This document shows, one piece after another, positions 44,503 through 54,669 of a stretch of DNA of 64,000 nucleotides. The stretch's first letter is position 1. Each line of letters starts with the position of its first letter. The notes beneath the pieces were generated by a model, which made no database searches, had not been told where the DNA came from, and was given only the letters and a program-made list of their open reading frames with translations. Source of the DNA: Pengzhenrongella sp031582905 (GTDB lineage Bacteria > Actinomycetota > Actinomycetes > Actinomycetales > Cellulomonadaceae); the NCBI RefSeq assembly GCF_031582905.1, contig NZ_CP133990.1, positions 2,604,001 through 2,668,000 of the forward strand. The letters are read 5' to 3'. The position numbers and the translations under genes were made by a program.

Positions 44503-45957
44503 GTGGAACCGATCACGCGTCGCCAGGCGCTCCGGCTCGGCGCTCTCGGTGCGCTCGGTGCCGCGGCCGGCGGGGTGGGCCTGTCTCGGACCGGGCGGCC
44601 CTGGATCAACCCACCCACCCCGGGCGGTGAGCTGCTGGAACCCGAAGTGCTGCGAAGCCAGGACGGCGTGCTCCGCGTGGACCTCGTGGCCGCAGCCCAG
44701 GTGACCGAGGTCGCCGGGCGGCGGGCACAGGTCCTGACCTACAACGGCACCCTCCCGGGGCAAACCTGGCAGGTGCGGCCCGGGGACCGGCTCGAGGTTC
44801 GCCTGCGCAACGAGCTCGACACCGCGACCAACCTGCACACCCACGGGCTGGTGGTCTCCCCGCAGGGCAACGGGGACAACCCGTTCATCAGCATCGAGCC
44901 CGGAGGAAGCTTCGACTACCGCATCGACCTGCCCGAGGACCATCCCACCGGGGTGTTCTGGTACCACCCCCACCGGCACGGCACGGTAGCCGACCAGCTC
45001 TTCGGGGGCCTATACGGGGCCATCATCGTCACCGGTGACGAGGTCCCGGTCAGCCGGGACCGCATCCTCATCGTCTCCGACATCTCCCTGACCGCCGACG
45101 GGACGATCGGACCCGTGTCCGCGCAGGAAGTGATGATGGGCCGCGAAGGCGACCTGGTCCTGGTCAACGGCGAGTACCAGCCGCAGCTGGCCGCCCGGCC
45201 CGGTGAGCGGGAGCGGTGGCGGGTGGTCAACGCCTGCACCTCCCGCTACCTGCGCCTGGTCCTGCCCGGGCAGGACCTGGAGCTGCTCGGCGTCGACGGC
45301 GGTCACGAACCGGCACCCCGGGCGGTGGATGAGGTGTTGCTGGCCCCCGGCAACCGCGCGGACCTGCTCGTGACCATGCGAAACGCGACCAGCGAGCTGC
45401 GCACGCTCGGCTACGACCGCGGCGGGATGGGCATGATGGGCGGAGGCATGTCCGGGCCCGTCACCCTGGCCACCCTCGCCGTCACCGGGCAGGCCACCGG
45501 CACTACCCGCCCGGTCCCCGAGCGCACGGCTGACCCCGACCTGCGCGAGCGGCCCGTGGACCGGCGGCGGCAGATCGCCTTCACCATGACCATGGGCGGA
45601 GCGATGATGGGACCCGGCGGGATGGGCGAGATGATGGAACTCGGGTTCGACGGTCGCGCCTTTGCCGCGGACCGGGTTGACCAGCAGGTCGCGGCCGGTG
45701 CGGTGGAGGAATGGACCATCACCAACCCCACCCCGATGGACCACCCCTTCCACCTTCATGTCTGGCCCATGCAGCTCATCGAGACCGACGGAGAACCAGT
45801 CCTCGAACCCACCTGGCGGGACGTCGTCAACGTCCCCGCCCAAGGGCAGGTCCGTGTCCTGGTCGACTTCAGCCGCCACCCAGGCCGCAGCGTCTACCAC
45901 TGCCACATCCTCGACCACGAAGACGCCGGCATGATGGCCACCGTCGAGACAGGCTGA
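44503..45957 (+). CDS. Multicopper oxidase with Met-rich segments (CueO-like)
   Basis: Exported copper oxidase of 484 residues, probably oxidising Cu(I) to Cu(II) outside the membrane. A twin-arginine-type leader (TRRQALRLGALGALGAAAGG) is followed by three cupredoxin domains. Copper ligands are in NLHTHGLVV, FWYHPHRHGTV, DHPFHLHVWPMQ and YHCHILDHEDAGMM, giving the full T1, T2 and T3 sites with a Met axial ligand. Met-rich inserts near residues 307-322 (GGMGMMGGGMSG) and 363-380 (MTMGGAMMGPGGMGEMME) are the substrate-copper binding type. The GTG start three bases after the SHOCT stop is fixed by context. Confidence 0.93.
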   Translation: MEPITRRQALRLGALGALGAAAGGVGLSRTGRPWINPPTPGGELLEPEVLRSQDGVLRVDLVAAAQVTEVAGRRAQVLTYNGTLPGQTWQVRPGDRLEVRLRNELDTATNLHTHGLVVSPQGNGDNPFISIEPGGSFDYRIDLPEDHPTGVFWYHPHRHGTVADQLFGGLYGAIIVTGDEVPVSRDRILIVSDISLTADGTIGPVSAQEVMMGREGDLVLVNGEYQPQLAARPGERERWRVVNACTSRYLRLVLPGQDLELLGVDGGHEPAPRAVDEVLLAPGNRADLLVTMRNATSELRTLGYDRGGMGMMGGGMSGPVTLATLAVTGQATGTTRPVPERTADPDLRERPVDRRRQIAFTMTMGGAMMGPGGMGEMMELGFDGRAFAADRVDQQVAAGAVEEWTITNPTPMDHPFHLHVWPMQLIETDGEPVLEPTWRDVVNVPAQGQVRVLVDFSRHPGRSVYHCHILDHEDAGMMATVETG

Positions 45958-46307
45958 CCCCCGGCCCCACTTGCCATTCTCGAGAACGCCCGCTACGACA
46001 GGGCCGCCACTACGTCGGCACGTTTGATGGCCCCCGTGGCCGACTCAGCCGCCACCGTGTACCCACAGAACCCCGCCACATAAGGGGCAAGCCACAGTCG
46101 AACCGCGCTGCCGCGCCGCCACGGCAAGGTGTCGCGTATGGGTGTACCTCAACGCAACACCGCCCGGCTGCCGGCCCCGGCCGCCGGTCCACAAACGGGC
46201 CCAAGCAGGGTTGCGGGCGCGCGGCGGTTACTGGCACAACACCGCCCGGCTGCACGGCTACCTCGGCGACATCCCACCCGCTGAAGCGTTGGCTTTCACG
46301 GTTGTGA
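45958..46307. other. Intergenic region with a transposase remnant
   Basis: About 350 bases without an intact gene. Between about 46219 and 46290 a plus-strand frame reads GYWHNTARLHGYLGDIPPAEALAF, which resembles the C-terminal W-x-N-x-x-RLH-x-x-LG-x-x-PPAE ending of IS3-family OrfB. It is different from the complete IS3 copies here, so an older element decayed at this point. Confidence 0.55.
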
Positions 46308-47552
46308 TCACGACGGGTGCTGCACGCTGGAGATCACGAGTCCACTGGCGGGAAGGGTGGGCATCCGGCGATGGCTGATCCGTAGGTCCTGGGCCGGAAC
46401 GTCGTATCTCATGTGACGGGTCAGCATGGCCAGTGCCGTTTTCATTACGGCGATGGTGATCCACTCCCCGGGGCAGCGGTGGCCGCTGTGGTGGTTCCCG
46501 CCGCCTTGGGGGATGAAGTCGTAGGCACCGCCGTCCCAGGTGGCGAAGCGTTCTGGGCGGAAGGTCTCGGGGTCCTCCCAGAGGCGGGGGTGGTGGTTGG
46601 TGCCGTACAGGTCGAGCAGCACCCTGCCTCCGGCGGGGAAGTGCACGCCTCGCCAGTCGAAGGCGCTTCGTACCCGGGCGGCGGCTACCGGGAAGAAGGG
46701 GTAGAAGCGCCGGACCTCCTGGACGAACAGTTCGGCGTCGTGGTCGTCGCCGTCGCGCAGGCGGGTGCGCCACTGGGGATGCTGGTGCAGGGCAAGGGCC
46801 GCGAAGGTGATGAAGCGGTCGACTGCCACGGTGGGGCGAAGGAGGTTGAGCAACTCGACCGCGGCGGTCCGGCTGTCGAGCAGGTGCCCGTCGGGATCAC
46901 GGTGTGTGGCAACCGCAGTCAGGGCGCTGCCGTCGCGGGCCGCCACGTGCTCGCCGGTGCGTACGGCCTCGACGAGTCGGGCCAGGGAGATCTCGGCTCG
47001 TCGTCGGGCGCGCCTGCTTCGCCAGTGCCTGGGACCGACGGCTGCGGGGCCGTCGATCATGGCGTGCAGGTCGTCGGTGCGGCCCTTGACCTGGCGCTCG
47101 GTGAAGGGGACTCCGGCCCAGGTGCTGACGGCTCGGTACAGGACCTGGCCGACTTCCTCGTACAGCACCACGTGCCCGGCGCGTTCCCACGCGGGGATCT
47201 GCGCTTGCCAGCATTCGGCGGTCAGCCGCGTCAGCGCGGAGATCCCTTGCGGGCTCATGAGGCCCATGAACATCTGCTTGCGTGCCCGGTGGACCTGACC
47301 GTCCAGTCCCTGCACACCACCGACACCGACCAGCGTCTTTTGCACCCGCAGCGGCATGGCGCCGCGCCGCTCGAGCCTGGCGTCGTCGTAGAAGATGCGC
47401 GCCGCGTCAGCGCCACGCAAGCAGACGGTCGGCTCGAGCAGCAGGCGGGTCTGGAACACGTCGGTCCCCTGCCGCTCACACCGGCGGGAGACGAACTCGT
47501 ATCCCTGCCATGCAAAGGCCAGCGTGCTGTCGAGACCTCCGGTGAGGGTCAT
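46308..47552 (-). CDS. Cytochrome P450, CYP152-type fatty-acid peroxygenase
   Basis: Heme peroxygenase of about 414 residues using hydrogen peroxide to hydroxylate or decarboxylate fatty acids. Family features are DSTLAFAWQGYEFVSRRC near the N-terminus, VQEVRRFYPFFPVAAARV (helix K), PERFATWDG, and the heme segment FIPQGGG followed by HRCPGEWITIAVMKTAL with the Cys ligand. The RxxGxxxHRCPGE context and the missing I-helix acid/alcohol pair point to CYP152 rather than an electron-transfer-dependent P450. ATG 47552 aligns with the family start; the frame is open to 47618. It has no clear link to the metal genes around it. Confidence 0.85.
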   Translation of the reverse strand: MTLTGGLDSTLAFAWQGYEFVSRRCERQGTDVFQTRLLLEPTVCLRGADAARIFYDDARLERRGAMPLRVQKTLVGVGGVQGLDGQVHRARKQMFMGLMSPQGISALTRLTAECWQAQIPAWERAGHVVLYEEVGQVLYRAVSTWAGVPFTERQVKGRTDDLHAMIDGPAAVGPRHWRSRRARRRAEISLARLVEAVRTGEHVAARDGSALTAVATHRDPDGHLLDSRTAAVELLNLLRPTVAVDRFITFAALALHQHPQWRTRLRDGDDHDAELFVQEVRRFYPFFPVAAARVRSAFDWRGVHFPAGGRVLLDLYGTNHHPRLWEDPETFRPERFATWDGGAYDFIPQGGGNHHSGHRCPGEWITIAVMKTALAMLTRHMRYDVPAQDLRISHRRMPTLPASGLVISSVQHPS

Positions 47553-47852
47553 GGTCCCGGCCTTCGCGGTGAGCCCCTCGGGGCAGCGGTAGTGAGATCG
47601 GCGGTCTGCGCCGCGCATGCCGCCCGGGCACTGCTCCCCGCCGAGTAGGTCCTGGGCAGATCAGTGCGGATCATGGTGCCCTCGCCCTCACGTGGCTCAT
47701 CTAGATGCAGCGGACCGGCCATCTCTGACGGTACGTGGAGCCCCACGCAGGATGCATGTCGGGGACTGTCTGCGCTGGCCGGCTGGGAGCCGGCAGGAGC
47801 GAAAGGGCCCGGTCCTCGTCCTTGAGGTGGCGGTCGATGGCGGGCGGCTGTG
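47553..47852. other. Intergenic region, 300 bases
   Basis: Nothing convincing beyond the upstream region of the P450 gene. A minus-strand frame beginning MIRTDLPRTYSAGSSARAAC runs into the P450 start in another frame and could be an N-terminal extension joined by a frame break, but the family does not require one. Confidence 0.35.
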
Positions 47853-48318
47853 TCAGCCACGCCCGAACAGAAGGAAAGCGGTTGTTCCCACGTACACGAG
47901 AACGGCCGCCCCGAGCATCAGCACGTCGGACAGGTGGAGGGCTTGCTGGTCGTCGCGGCGACGTCGCAGGGCCAGGACGGAGAACAGCAGCGGCATCAGT
48001 GCGACGAAAGCCATGACGACGACGACAAGCAGGTAATCGCGGATCTGAACCCCGACGATGGCCAGCGGCACGACCGCGAGGGTGAAGGTCATGGTGTGGT
48101 CGGCGAAGACGCTCGTGACGCCGCTGGTGACTTGTCCGGTGCGGACCACGGACCAGGTCGTGAAGACCTGCGGCAGCGCGGTCATGAACGCCGTGATGAA
48201 CAGGCCGCTGACGATCGGTTGAAGACCCAGGGCGTTGCCGACCTGGCGTGTCCCGGTGACCAGGAAGTATGCGCCGAGAGCTAGTGCGTGATTCGCCCCG
48301 GGTTCGGTGGAGGCCCGG

Positions 48319-49250
48319 TTATCTGGCTCCGGCAGTGAGTTCGGCCGGTGCGGTTGCAGGGTAGTGCGCCCAGTAGTGCTGCTCGAGCTCTGCTGGTGGG
48401 ACCAGTCCGATCTCGCCGTGCAGGCGCCGGTGGTTGAACCAGTCGACGTACTCGGCGACGGCGATCTCGACGTCGGCGACGGACTTCCAGCCCCTGGTGG
48501 GCGCATCGCGGGGTTGCGGATGCACTCGGTCTTGAACAGCGCGTTGAACGCCTCGGCCAGGGCGTTGTCGTAGGAGTCGCCCTTGGAGCCGACCGAAGCG
48601 ACGGCCTTGGCCTCGGCGAGCCGCTCGGTGTAGCGAATCGCTCGGTACTGCACTCCGCGGTCGCTGTGATGGGTCAGGCCGGTCACGTCCTGCCCGGCGC
48701 GAAGCCGTGCCCACAGGCCCATGTCGAGTGCGTCCAGGGCCAGATCGGTGCGTAGCGAGGTCGAGACCTGCCACCCCACGACCAGCCGGGAGAACACGTC
48801 GATGACGAACGCCGCGTAGGTCCACCCGGCGTGGGTGCGCACGTAGGTCAGGTCCGCGACCCACAGCTGGTTCGGTGCGTCCGCGACGAACGCGCGGTCC
48901 ACCAGATCCGCCGGCCGCTCGGTCTGCGCACCGTCGCTGGTGGTCGTGCGGCGGGTCTTCTCCCGGCTGATCCCGCGCAGCCCCTCGGCCCGCATGAGCC
49001 GTTCCACCGTGCACCTCGCCACCGCGGTGCCGGTCCGGTTCAGCTCGGCCCAAACCTTCTTGGCCCCGTAGACGCACAAGTTCTCCTGGAAGGTCTTGCG
49101 GATCAACGGCACCAACTGCGCATCGCGAACCGCACGCGCCGACGGGGCCCGCGTGCTGGTCGCGTAGTACGTGCTCGGAGCGATCTGCGCCGCAGTGCCC
49201 TTGAGCACCGCGCAGATCGGCTCGACCCCGAGCTCGCGCCCCTCCACCAC
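48319..49250 (-). CDS. IS3 orfB transposase core (copy 2), one frame break
   Basis: Same protein as orfB of copy 1, with the DDE residues in VADLTYV, HHSDRGVQY and ALAEAFNALFKTE. It carries the same break, here at CCCC 48491-48494, which removes the WFNHRRLHGEIG end from the main frame. The silent T at about 49053 distinguishes it from copy 1. Read straight through, the main frame continues across the IS end into the antiporter sequence. Confidence 0.88.
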
Positions 49251-49279
49251 CTCGTGGCGGTGAGCGTCGATGTAGTCGA

Positions 49280-49600
49280 CTACCTGACGGACGGGCGGTC
49301 GAGCTCCGCCGCGAAGAAAGCCGAAGCCGTCTTCAAGATGTGGTTCGCCCGCCGCAACTCCTTGACCTCACGCTCTAGCTCGGTGATCCGTGCCGCGTCC
49401 TGGCTCGTCGTCCCGGCCCGCTGCCCGCCGTCGATCTCCGCACGCTTGACCCACGTGCGCAACGCCTCCGGGTGCACGTCCAGATGGCCCGCGACCCGAC
49501 GGACCACGACCATCCGCTGCTCACCCGCCGCGATCGCGTCCAACGCCATCCTCGTGGCCCGCTCACGCAGCTCCTCGCTGTACTTCTTCGGTGCCGGCAT
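49280..49600 (-). CDS. IS3 orfA (copy 2)
   Basis: Identical in sequence to the orfA of copy 1: helix-turn-helix HLDVHPEALRTWVKRAEID, then the zipper-like helix ending AAELDRPSVR. The product would act on both copies. Confidence 0.92.
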   Translation of the reverse strand: MPAPKKYSEELRERATRMALDAIAAGEQRMVVVRRVAGHLDVHPEALRTWVKRAEIDGGQRAGTTSQDAARITELEREVKELRRANHILKTASAFFAAELDRPSVR

Positions 49601-49910
49601 GACTCTCATCCTTCCTGGGTTGAGAGCCTCCACCGAACCCGGGGCGAATCAGCGAGTACGCCTGCGACGGCCAGCCACGTCTTCTTGGTCGACCACGACA
49701 CCTCGCCGCGTTCCCCGCCGCGGCCTCTGATCAGCGCCTGGAGCAGGAAGACGATGTAGGCGGCGGCGGCGATGAGCCCGTCGATGGGCTGAGAGTGACA
49801 GCCTGATGTGGCCCCACTTGGGGCCGTAGTGATGGCTTGATTTGGCCCCACCCCCGACCTGCCTGTCCCTACGTTCGTGACGTCGACCAAGACGATCACG
49901 AGGGGCGTAG

Positions 49911-51487
49911 GTGGAAGCGAGATCGAGGGTGGAGATGTTCGAACGTATCCGCAGAGACCATCGAGTTGAAGGGTTGTCGATCCGTGCGTTGGCGGAGCGG
50001 CACGAGGTGCACCGGCGCACGGTGCGGCAGGCGCTGGCCGACGCGACACCGCCGCCGCGCAAGGTCCCAGTCCGGCAGTCGCCGGTGCTCGGGGTGCACG
50101 AGGCGCAGATCCGGGCGTGGCTGATTGAGGACTTGACCGCGCCGCGCAAGCAGCGCCACACGGCCCGGCGGGTGTGGCAGCGGCTGCGTGATGAGCACGG
50201 CGCGCAGTTGGCGGAGTCGACTGTGCGCGGCTTGGTCGGGCAGCTCCGGGCTGAGATCGCGGCGAGCACCCGGGTGGTGCCGATCGCCCAGGAGCACGCG
50301 GTCGGGGTCGAGGCGGAGGTGGACTTCGGGGAGTTCATGGCCTGGATCGACGGTGTCTACGTGAAGCTGTGGATGTTCGCGCTGCGGCTGTCGCACTCCG
50401 GCCGGGCGGTGCACGTGGCGTACGCGAATCAGGCGCAGGAGTCGTTCCTGGACGGCCACGTGCACGCCTTCACCGTCCTGGGCGGGGTGCCGACCGGGCA
50501 GATTCGGTACGACAACCTGCGCCCGGCGGTGGTGCGGGTGCTGCTGGGCCGGGAGCGGCTGGAGAACGAGCGGTTCATCGCGTTGCGCTCGCACTACGGG
50601 TACGACTCGTTCTTCTGCGAGCCCGGCATCGGCGGGGCGCACGAGAAGGGCGGGGTCGAGGAGAGATCGGCCGGTTCCGCCGCCGGCACCTGACCCCGGT
50701 CCCTCGGGCGGGGAGTCTGGCCGAGTTGAACGCCCAGCTCGCCGCCGCCGACCTGCTGGATCAGGACCGGCACATCGCCGCCCGGGTCGAGACCGTCGGG
50801 CAGGCCGCCGCCCGCGAGCAGGTGACCCTGCGGGCGCTGCCGACCGAACCGTTCGACGTCGCCACCGCGTTGACGTGCCACGTCGACGCGAAAGCGCGGA
50901 TCTGCGTGCGCCAGTCGTACTACTCCGTCCCGGCGCACCTGGCCGGCGCGCGGGTGTCGGTCGCCTTGGGGGCGCGGTCGTTCACCGTCCGCGACGCCCG
51001 ACCTGGCCGGCCGGCGGTGGTGGTCGCCGAGCACGTGCGCAGCCTGCACAAGAACACCCAGACCCTGGTGCTGGACCACTACCTGGAGGTCCTGGCCCGC
51101 CGTCCCGGGGCGCTGCCGGCCGCGACCGCCCTGGTCACCGCACGTGCGGTGGGGTTGTTCACACCGGGCCACGACGAGTTCTGGGCCGCCGCCCGCCGCG
51201 CCCACGGCGACGCCGCCGGCACCCGGGAGCTCATCGGGGTCCTGCTGCTGCACCGCCGGCTGCCGAGCGAAGCGGTCCTGGCCGCGATGGCCACCGCGGT
51301 GAGGCTGGGACGGCTCGAGGCCGACCTCGTCGCGGTCGAGGCCCGCCGACACCTCGAACCCACCCGGCTCGCCCCCGACACCCCCGACACCCCCGACACG
51401 GTCACGGACGTCGCTGAGCACCGTCGCCCGGTGCCGACCCTGAGCGGCTACGACAGCCTGCTGGCACCGTTGCCGGTCAGCGCATGA
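49911..51487 (+). CDS. istA: IS21 transposase IstA, one frame break
   Basis: DDE transposase of about 525 residues: N-terminal helix-turn-helix (LSIRALAERHEVHRRTVRQAL), catalytic region EAEVDFGEFMAWID (first Asp), RYDNLRPAV (second Asp) and GAHEKGGVEGEIG (Glu), then a zinc- and strand-rich C-terminus ending with TLSGYDSLLAPLPVSA. The frame breaks at GG 50660-50661; one more G makes VEGEIGRFRRRHL. The stop overlaps istB by ATGA. A short D-T-P repeat near the end (DTPDTPDT) is coded by a GACACCCCC tandem. Confidence 0.9.
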
Positions 51488-52305
51488 GCGCCACCACCAG
51501 CGTCCCAAGCGTCGACGCCCGGCCGGTGACGCCACGGTCGGAGCAGGCCGCCGACCTCGCGATCGCGGCCGGGGCAGCGGCGCTGCACCTGCCCACGATC
51601 CGCGCCGAAGCGACCCGGATCGCGGCCGCCGCGGTCAAGGAGCGCCTGACCCACAAGGCGTTCCTCGCCGAGGTCCTGACCGCCGAGCTCGACGACCGCG
51701 ACGCCCGCCGCCGCACCAGACGGATCCACGAGGCGAAGTTCCCTCGCCTGAAGCGGTTGGAGGACTTGGACCTGCGCCAGCTGCCCGGCCTACCGGCGCC
51801 GCTGCTGGCCGCGCTGTCCGCCGGGGCGTGGATCGACCGCGGCGAACCGGTCGTGCTCCTGGGCGACTCGGGCACCGGCAAGACGCACCTGCTCATCGGC
51901 CTGGGCGTCGCGGCCGCTGAAGCCGGCCGCCGCGTCCGGTACGTCACCACCGCCGCACTGGTCAACGAGCTCGTCGAGGCCGCCGACGCCAAACAGCTGT
52001 CCCGCGTCGTGAGCCGCTACGCCCGCCTGGACCTGCTGTGCCTGGACGAGCTCGGCTACGTCCACCTCGACCCCCTCGGCGCCGAACTGCTCTTCCAGAT
52101 CATCACCGAACGCGAAGAGAAAGCCTCCATCGCCTGCGCCAGCAACGCCCCGTTCAGCGAGTGGGGCACCACCTTCACCGACCCCCGCCTGGCCGCCGCG
52201 ATCGTCGACCGGCTCACGTTCAACGCCCACATCATCGCCACCGGCACCGACTCCTACCGGCTGCGATCCAGCCGCGCAGCACGCGAAGGAGCCGCCCCTG
52301 GATGA
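51484..52305 (+). CDS. istB: IS21 helper ATPase IstB
   Basis: AAA ATPase of 273 residues that regulates IstA: Walker A LLGDSGTGKTHLLIGLG (about residues 125-141), Walker B LLCLDELGYVHLD, sensor region IACASNAPFSEWGTTF and the ending IVDRLTFNAHIIATGTDSYRLR. Intact. Confidence 0.95.
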   Translation: MSATTSVPSVDARPVTPRSEQAADLAIAAGAAALHLPTIRAEATRIAAAAVKERLTHKAFLAEVLTAELDDRDARRRTRRIHEAKFPRLKRLEDLDLRQLPGLPAPLLAALSAGAWIDRGEPVVLLGDSGTGKTHLLIGLGVAAAEAGRRVRYVTTAALVNELVEAADAKQLSRVVSRYARLDLLCLDELGYVHLDPLGAELLFQIITEREEKASIACASNAPFSEWGTTFTDPRLAAAIVDRLTFNAHIIATGTDSYRLRSSRAAREGAAPG

Positions 52306-52986
52306 CCCCCACAGCGACGCCCCGCACGCGTCACCCGAAGTGACGCTGCGGGACCGTGGCACACCGCAGATGACCGCGGGGTGGGGCCAAATCAGGCCAT
52401 CACACTGGGGCCAAATGGGGTTGTCATTCTCAATGGGCTGCAGTCCGCGCCACGGTGGCGGCAGCACGAGGACGGCGAACAGCACGACGATGGCCAGGTA
52501 GGGCAGTGCGTCGACGAAGACAGCGTCACGCTGCACCCGTAGCTGCCCGTTGCCGCGGGCCGGACGGGCGTTCTGGGAGCGGTTGCGGCGCGCGGCGGCG
52601 TAGGCGACCGCGACGGTGATCGGGATCGAGACCACGGTGGACCCGAGCATGCTGCCCAGTCCGATGGAGGCGGTTCCGGTGATCGCGCTGACGGTGGTGA
52701 TCCCGACGTCTGGGCTGGCGCTTCCGAGCGCGACCAGGGGCCCGCCTGCGGCTCCGGTGAATCCGTACCGCATCCGCACCGCCTTCAGCGGCGCCGCGAG
52801 CTGCTCGGCTCCCCACCGCGCCACGAACGCCGCGATGACCAGACCGGGAACCCACAACCACACCATGGGACCTCCTGATCATCGCCGGCGTTGAGCGGCA
52901 GCTCCGCCGCCCGAGGCGGGCGACTTTCGAGGATGCCCGCAGGCGTGGGTGTGCGCATCAGCGCGGTCACCCACCCCGGCTGCCTT

Positions 52987-54590
52987 CTAGGAGGAACTGC
53001 TCGGACGTCGGGTTGGGCAGGGACGCCGCAGGACACCGGCGGTCACGGCGGCTGCTGCCAGCACGTAGACGCCCAGCTCAGGGCTCGCTCCCAGGCGGGC
53101 TGCGGGTGTGAGCGTGGTGCGCAGCGGAAGCGTGGCGACGATCTCGTCGGCGGTGAACAGCTCGGTGCGCTCCACCACTTGGCCGTCGGGCGTGATCACC
53201 GCGCTGACGCCGACCGTGGAGATCTGGATGGTGGCCCGGGCGTGCTCGGCTGCGCGGAAGCGTGACATGGCGAGCTGCTGGGTTGACTCCTGGGAGCGGC
53301 CGAAGGAGGCGTTGTTGGTGGGAATGACGATCAGCTCTCCGCCCCTGCGCACGCCCTCGCGGATGATGTCGGCGTAGGCGACCTCGAAGCAGATGCCCGT
53401 GACGACGGGGACGGAACGGGCGAGGCGCTCGATGGGGATGGTGGTGACCGCGGGTGCGGTTCCGGCCACCATGTCGGTGGCGATCCGGTCCACCAGGGGT
53501 GTGAGCTGGCGGAAGAACCGGCGGTAGGGCACGTATTCCCCGAAGGGCACCGGGTGCTGCTTCGCGTAGGCGCTACGGGCACCGTGACCCGCCTGCCACA
53601 CGACCATCTCGTTGAAGCGGACGTCCTGGCCGTCGGGGAACCGCTGGGTCCCCAGGAGCACCGGTGCGCCGGCGGCCGAGGCTGCGGCGTCCACGAGCGC
53701 GGCCTGGGCCGGGTCGACGCGCGGGTCGATGTCAGCCGCGCTCTCGGGCCACAGGATCACGTCGAGCGAGGCCGCGCCCGCAGATGTTAGGAGCCGTTCG
53801 GTGCCGCGCGCGTGGTTGGCGGTGACCTGCCTGGCCTGTTCGGCCCAGTGTGCGCCTGCGGCTGGCACGTCACCCTGGACCGCCCCGACCCGAAGTCGCC
53901 CCGTCTCCTGCCCGACGGGGACCGAAAGGAGCCCGGGGCCGAGCGTCAGGGCGACGGCTCCGGCGCCGGCCACGACAGCGGACAGCCTCGGCTCGGTGAA
54001 CACCTGCCGCCAGGACGCTGCCAGCGCGGCGCCGATCAGGACCACGACGGCAGAGACCAGGATCTCACCGCCGTAGGGCGCCAGTCGCAGCGCCGGCGCG
54101 TCCGTCTGGGAGAACGCCAGATACCCCCACGGGAATCCCCGAACGGCCACGAACCGCGAAGCTGTTCGACGGCCACCCACACCACCGCTGCGGTTGCGGC
54201 CTGCACCAGTGCGTGGTCGCCAACCCACGGGGCCCGCTGCGCATGGGCCCACAGCACGGCGAAGCCGGCGACGTAGGAGGCCTGGAACAGACTCAGTGCG
54301 ATCCAGGGCAGGACCGAACCGGTGGCGTCGACCGCCCAGTCGACGTGCGGGAGGAAGAAGCACAGTCCCCAGGCCAGGCCGGTTCCTGCTGCTCGGCCAG
54401 CTCTGGCGCTGCGCAGCGCCGTGAGCAGCAGCGCGACACCGACGTAGGCCAGTGGCCACCAGCCGCGGTCGGGAAAGGCCAGGTTGGTCAACCAGCCGCC
54501 CAGGGCCGCCAGGATCACCGCCGTACGGGGCAGGACCGGCGCGGCTGGTCCACGCGTCGGTCGCGAGCCGTGGATGTCGAAGTGCCCCAC
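52987..54590 (-). CDS. lnt: Apolipoprotein N-acyltransferase, one frame break
   Basis: Membrane enzyme adding the third acyl chain to lipoproteins. Conceptual length 534 residues: about seven N-terminal helices (VILAALGGWLTNLAFPD, VDWAVDATGSVLPWIAL, AAVVWVAVEQLRGSWPFG), then the nitrilase-like domain with the catalytic triad Glu (ILWPESAADID), Lys (SAYAKQHPVPFGEYVP) and Cys (GICFEVAYADI). The frame breaks in the C run at 54137-54140; one more base gives WPFGGFPWGYLAFSQ. GTG 54590 gives a start just before the first helix. It is last in the metal/maturation operon, 79 bases after ResC, and is likely a second copy besides a housekeeping one. Confidence 0.88.
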
Positions 54591-54669
54591 TCTTGGCGGT
54601 GTCAGGAGACGGACCAAGGGCACTTCTCCGTTGTCAGGGGCGGCAACTCTGGGGACATCGGCGGACAGG

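Larger units (their letters stand above)
48289..49651 (-). mobile_element. IS3-family insertion sequence, copy 2 (1363 bases)
   Basis: Same element as at 31592-32954 in the opposite orientation, with the same TGATTCGCCCCGGGTTCGGT ends and a GCG target duplication (48286-48288 and 49652-49654). It interrupts the CaCA antiporter gene. Confidence 0.95.
49790..52432 (+). mobile_element. IS21-family insertion sequence (2643 bases)
   Basis: Ends are TG...CA, with imperfect inverted repeats of about 26 bases (TGAGAGTGACAGCCTGATGT at the left, TGAGAATGACAACCCCATTT at the right, both continuing GGCCCC). The target duplication is ATGGGC (49784-49789 and 52433-52438). A second set of GGCCCCA-type motifs lies inside each end, as in the multiple binding sites of IS21. 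It carries istA and istB and interrupts the antiporter gene. Confidence 0.93.
47853..52866 (-). pseudogene. CaCA-family cation/calcium antiporter, split by IS3 and IS21 insertions
   Basis: Three exon-like pieces (52439-52866, 49655-49789, 47853-48288) join into 332 residues once the two elements and one copy of each target repeat are removed. The first alpha repeat is GGPLVALGSASPDVGITTVSAI, with GSTVVSIPITVAVAY; the second is QPIVSGLFITAFMTALPQVFTTW. The joins read GLQPIDGLIAAAAY (IS21 site) and GVLALALGAYFLV (IS3 site), both smooth membrane sequence. Ten or eleven helices are expected. Without excision the antiporter cannot be made. The original ion (Ca, Na or H) cannot be decided. Confidence 0.9.

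Noticed and set aside
51370..51410. GACACCCCC tandem repeats as a regulatory element
   Set aside because: They lie in frame near the end of istA and code a DTPDTPDT stretch. This is simple-sequence coding DNA.
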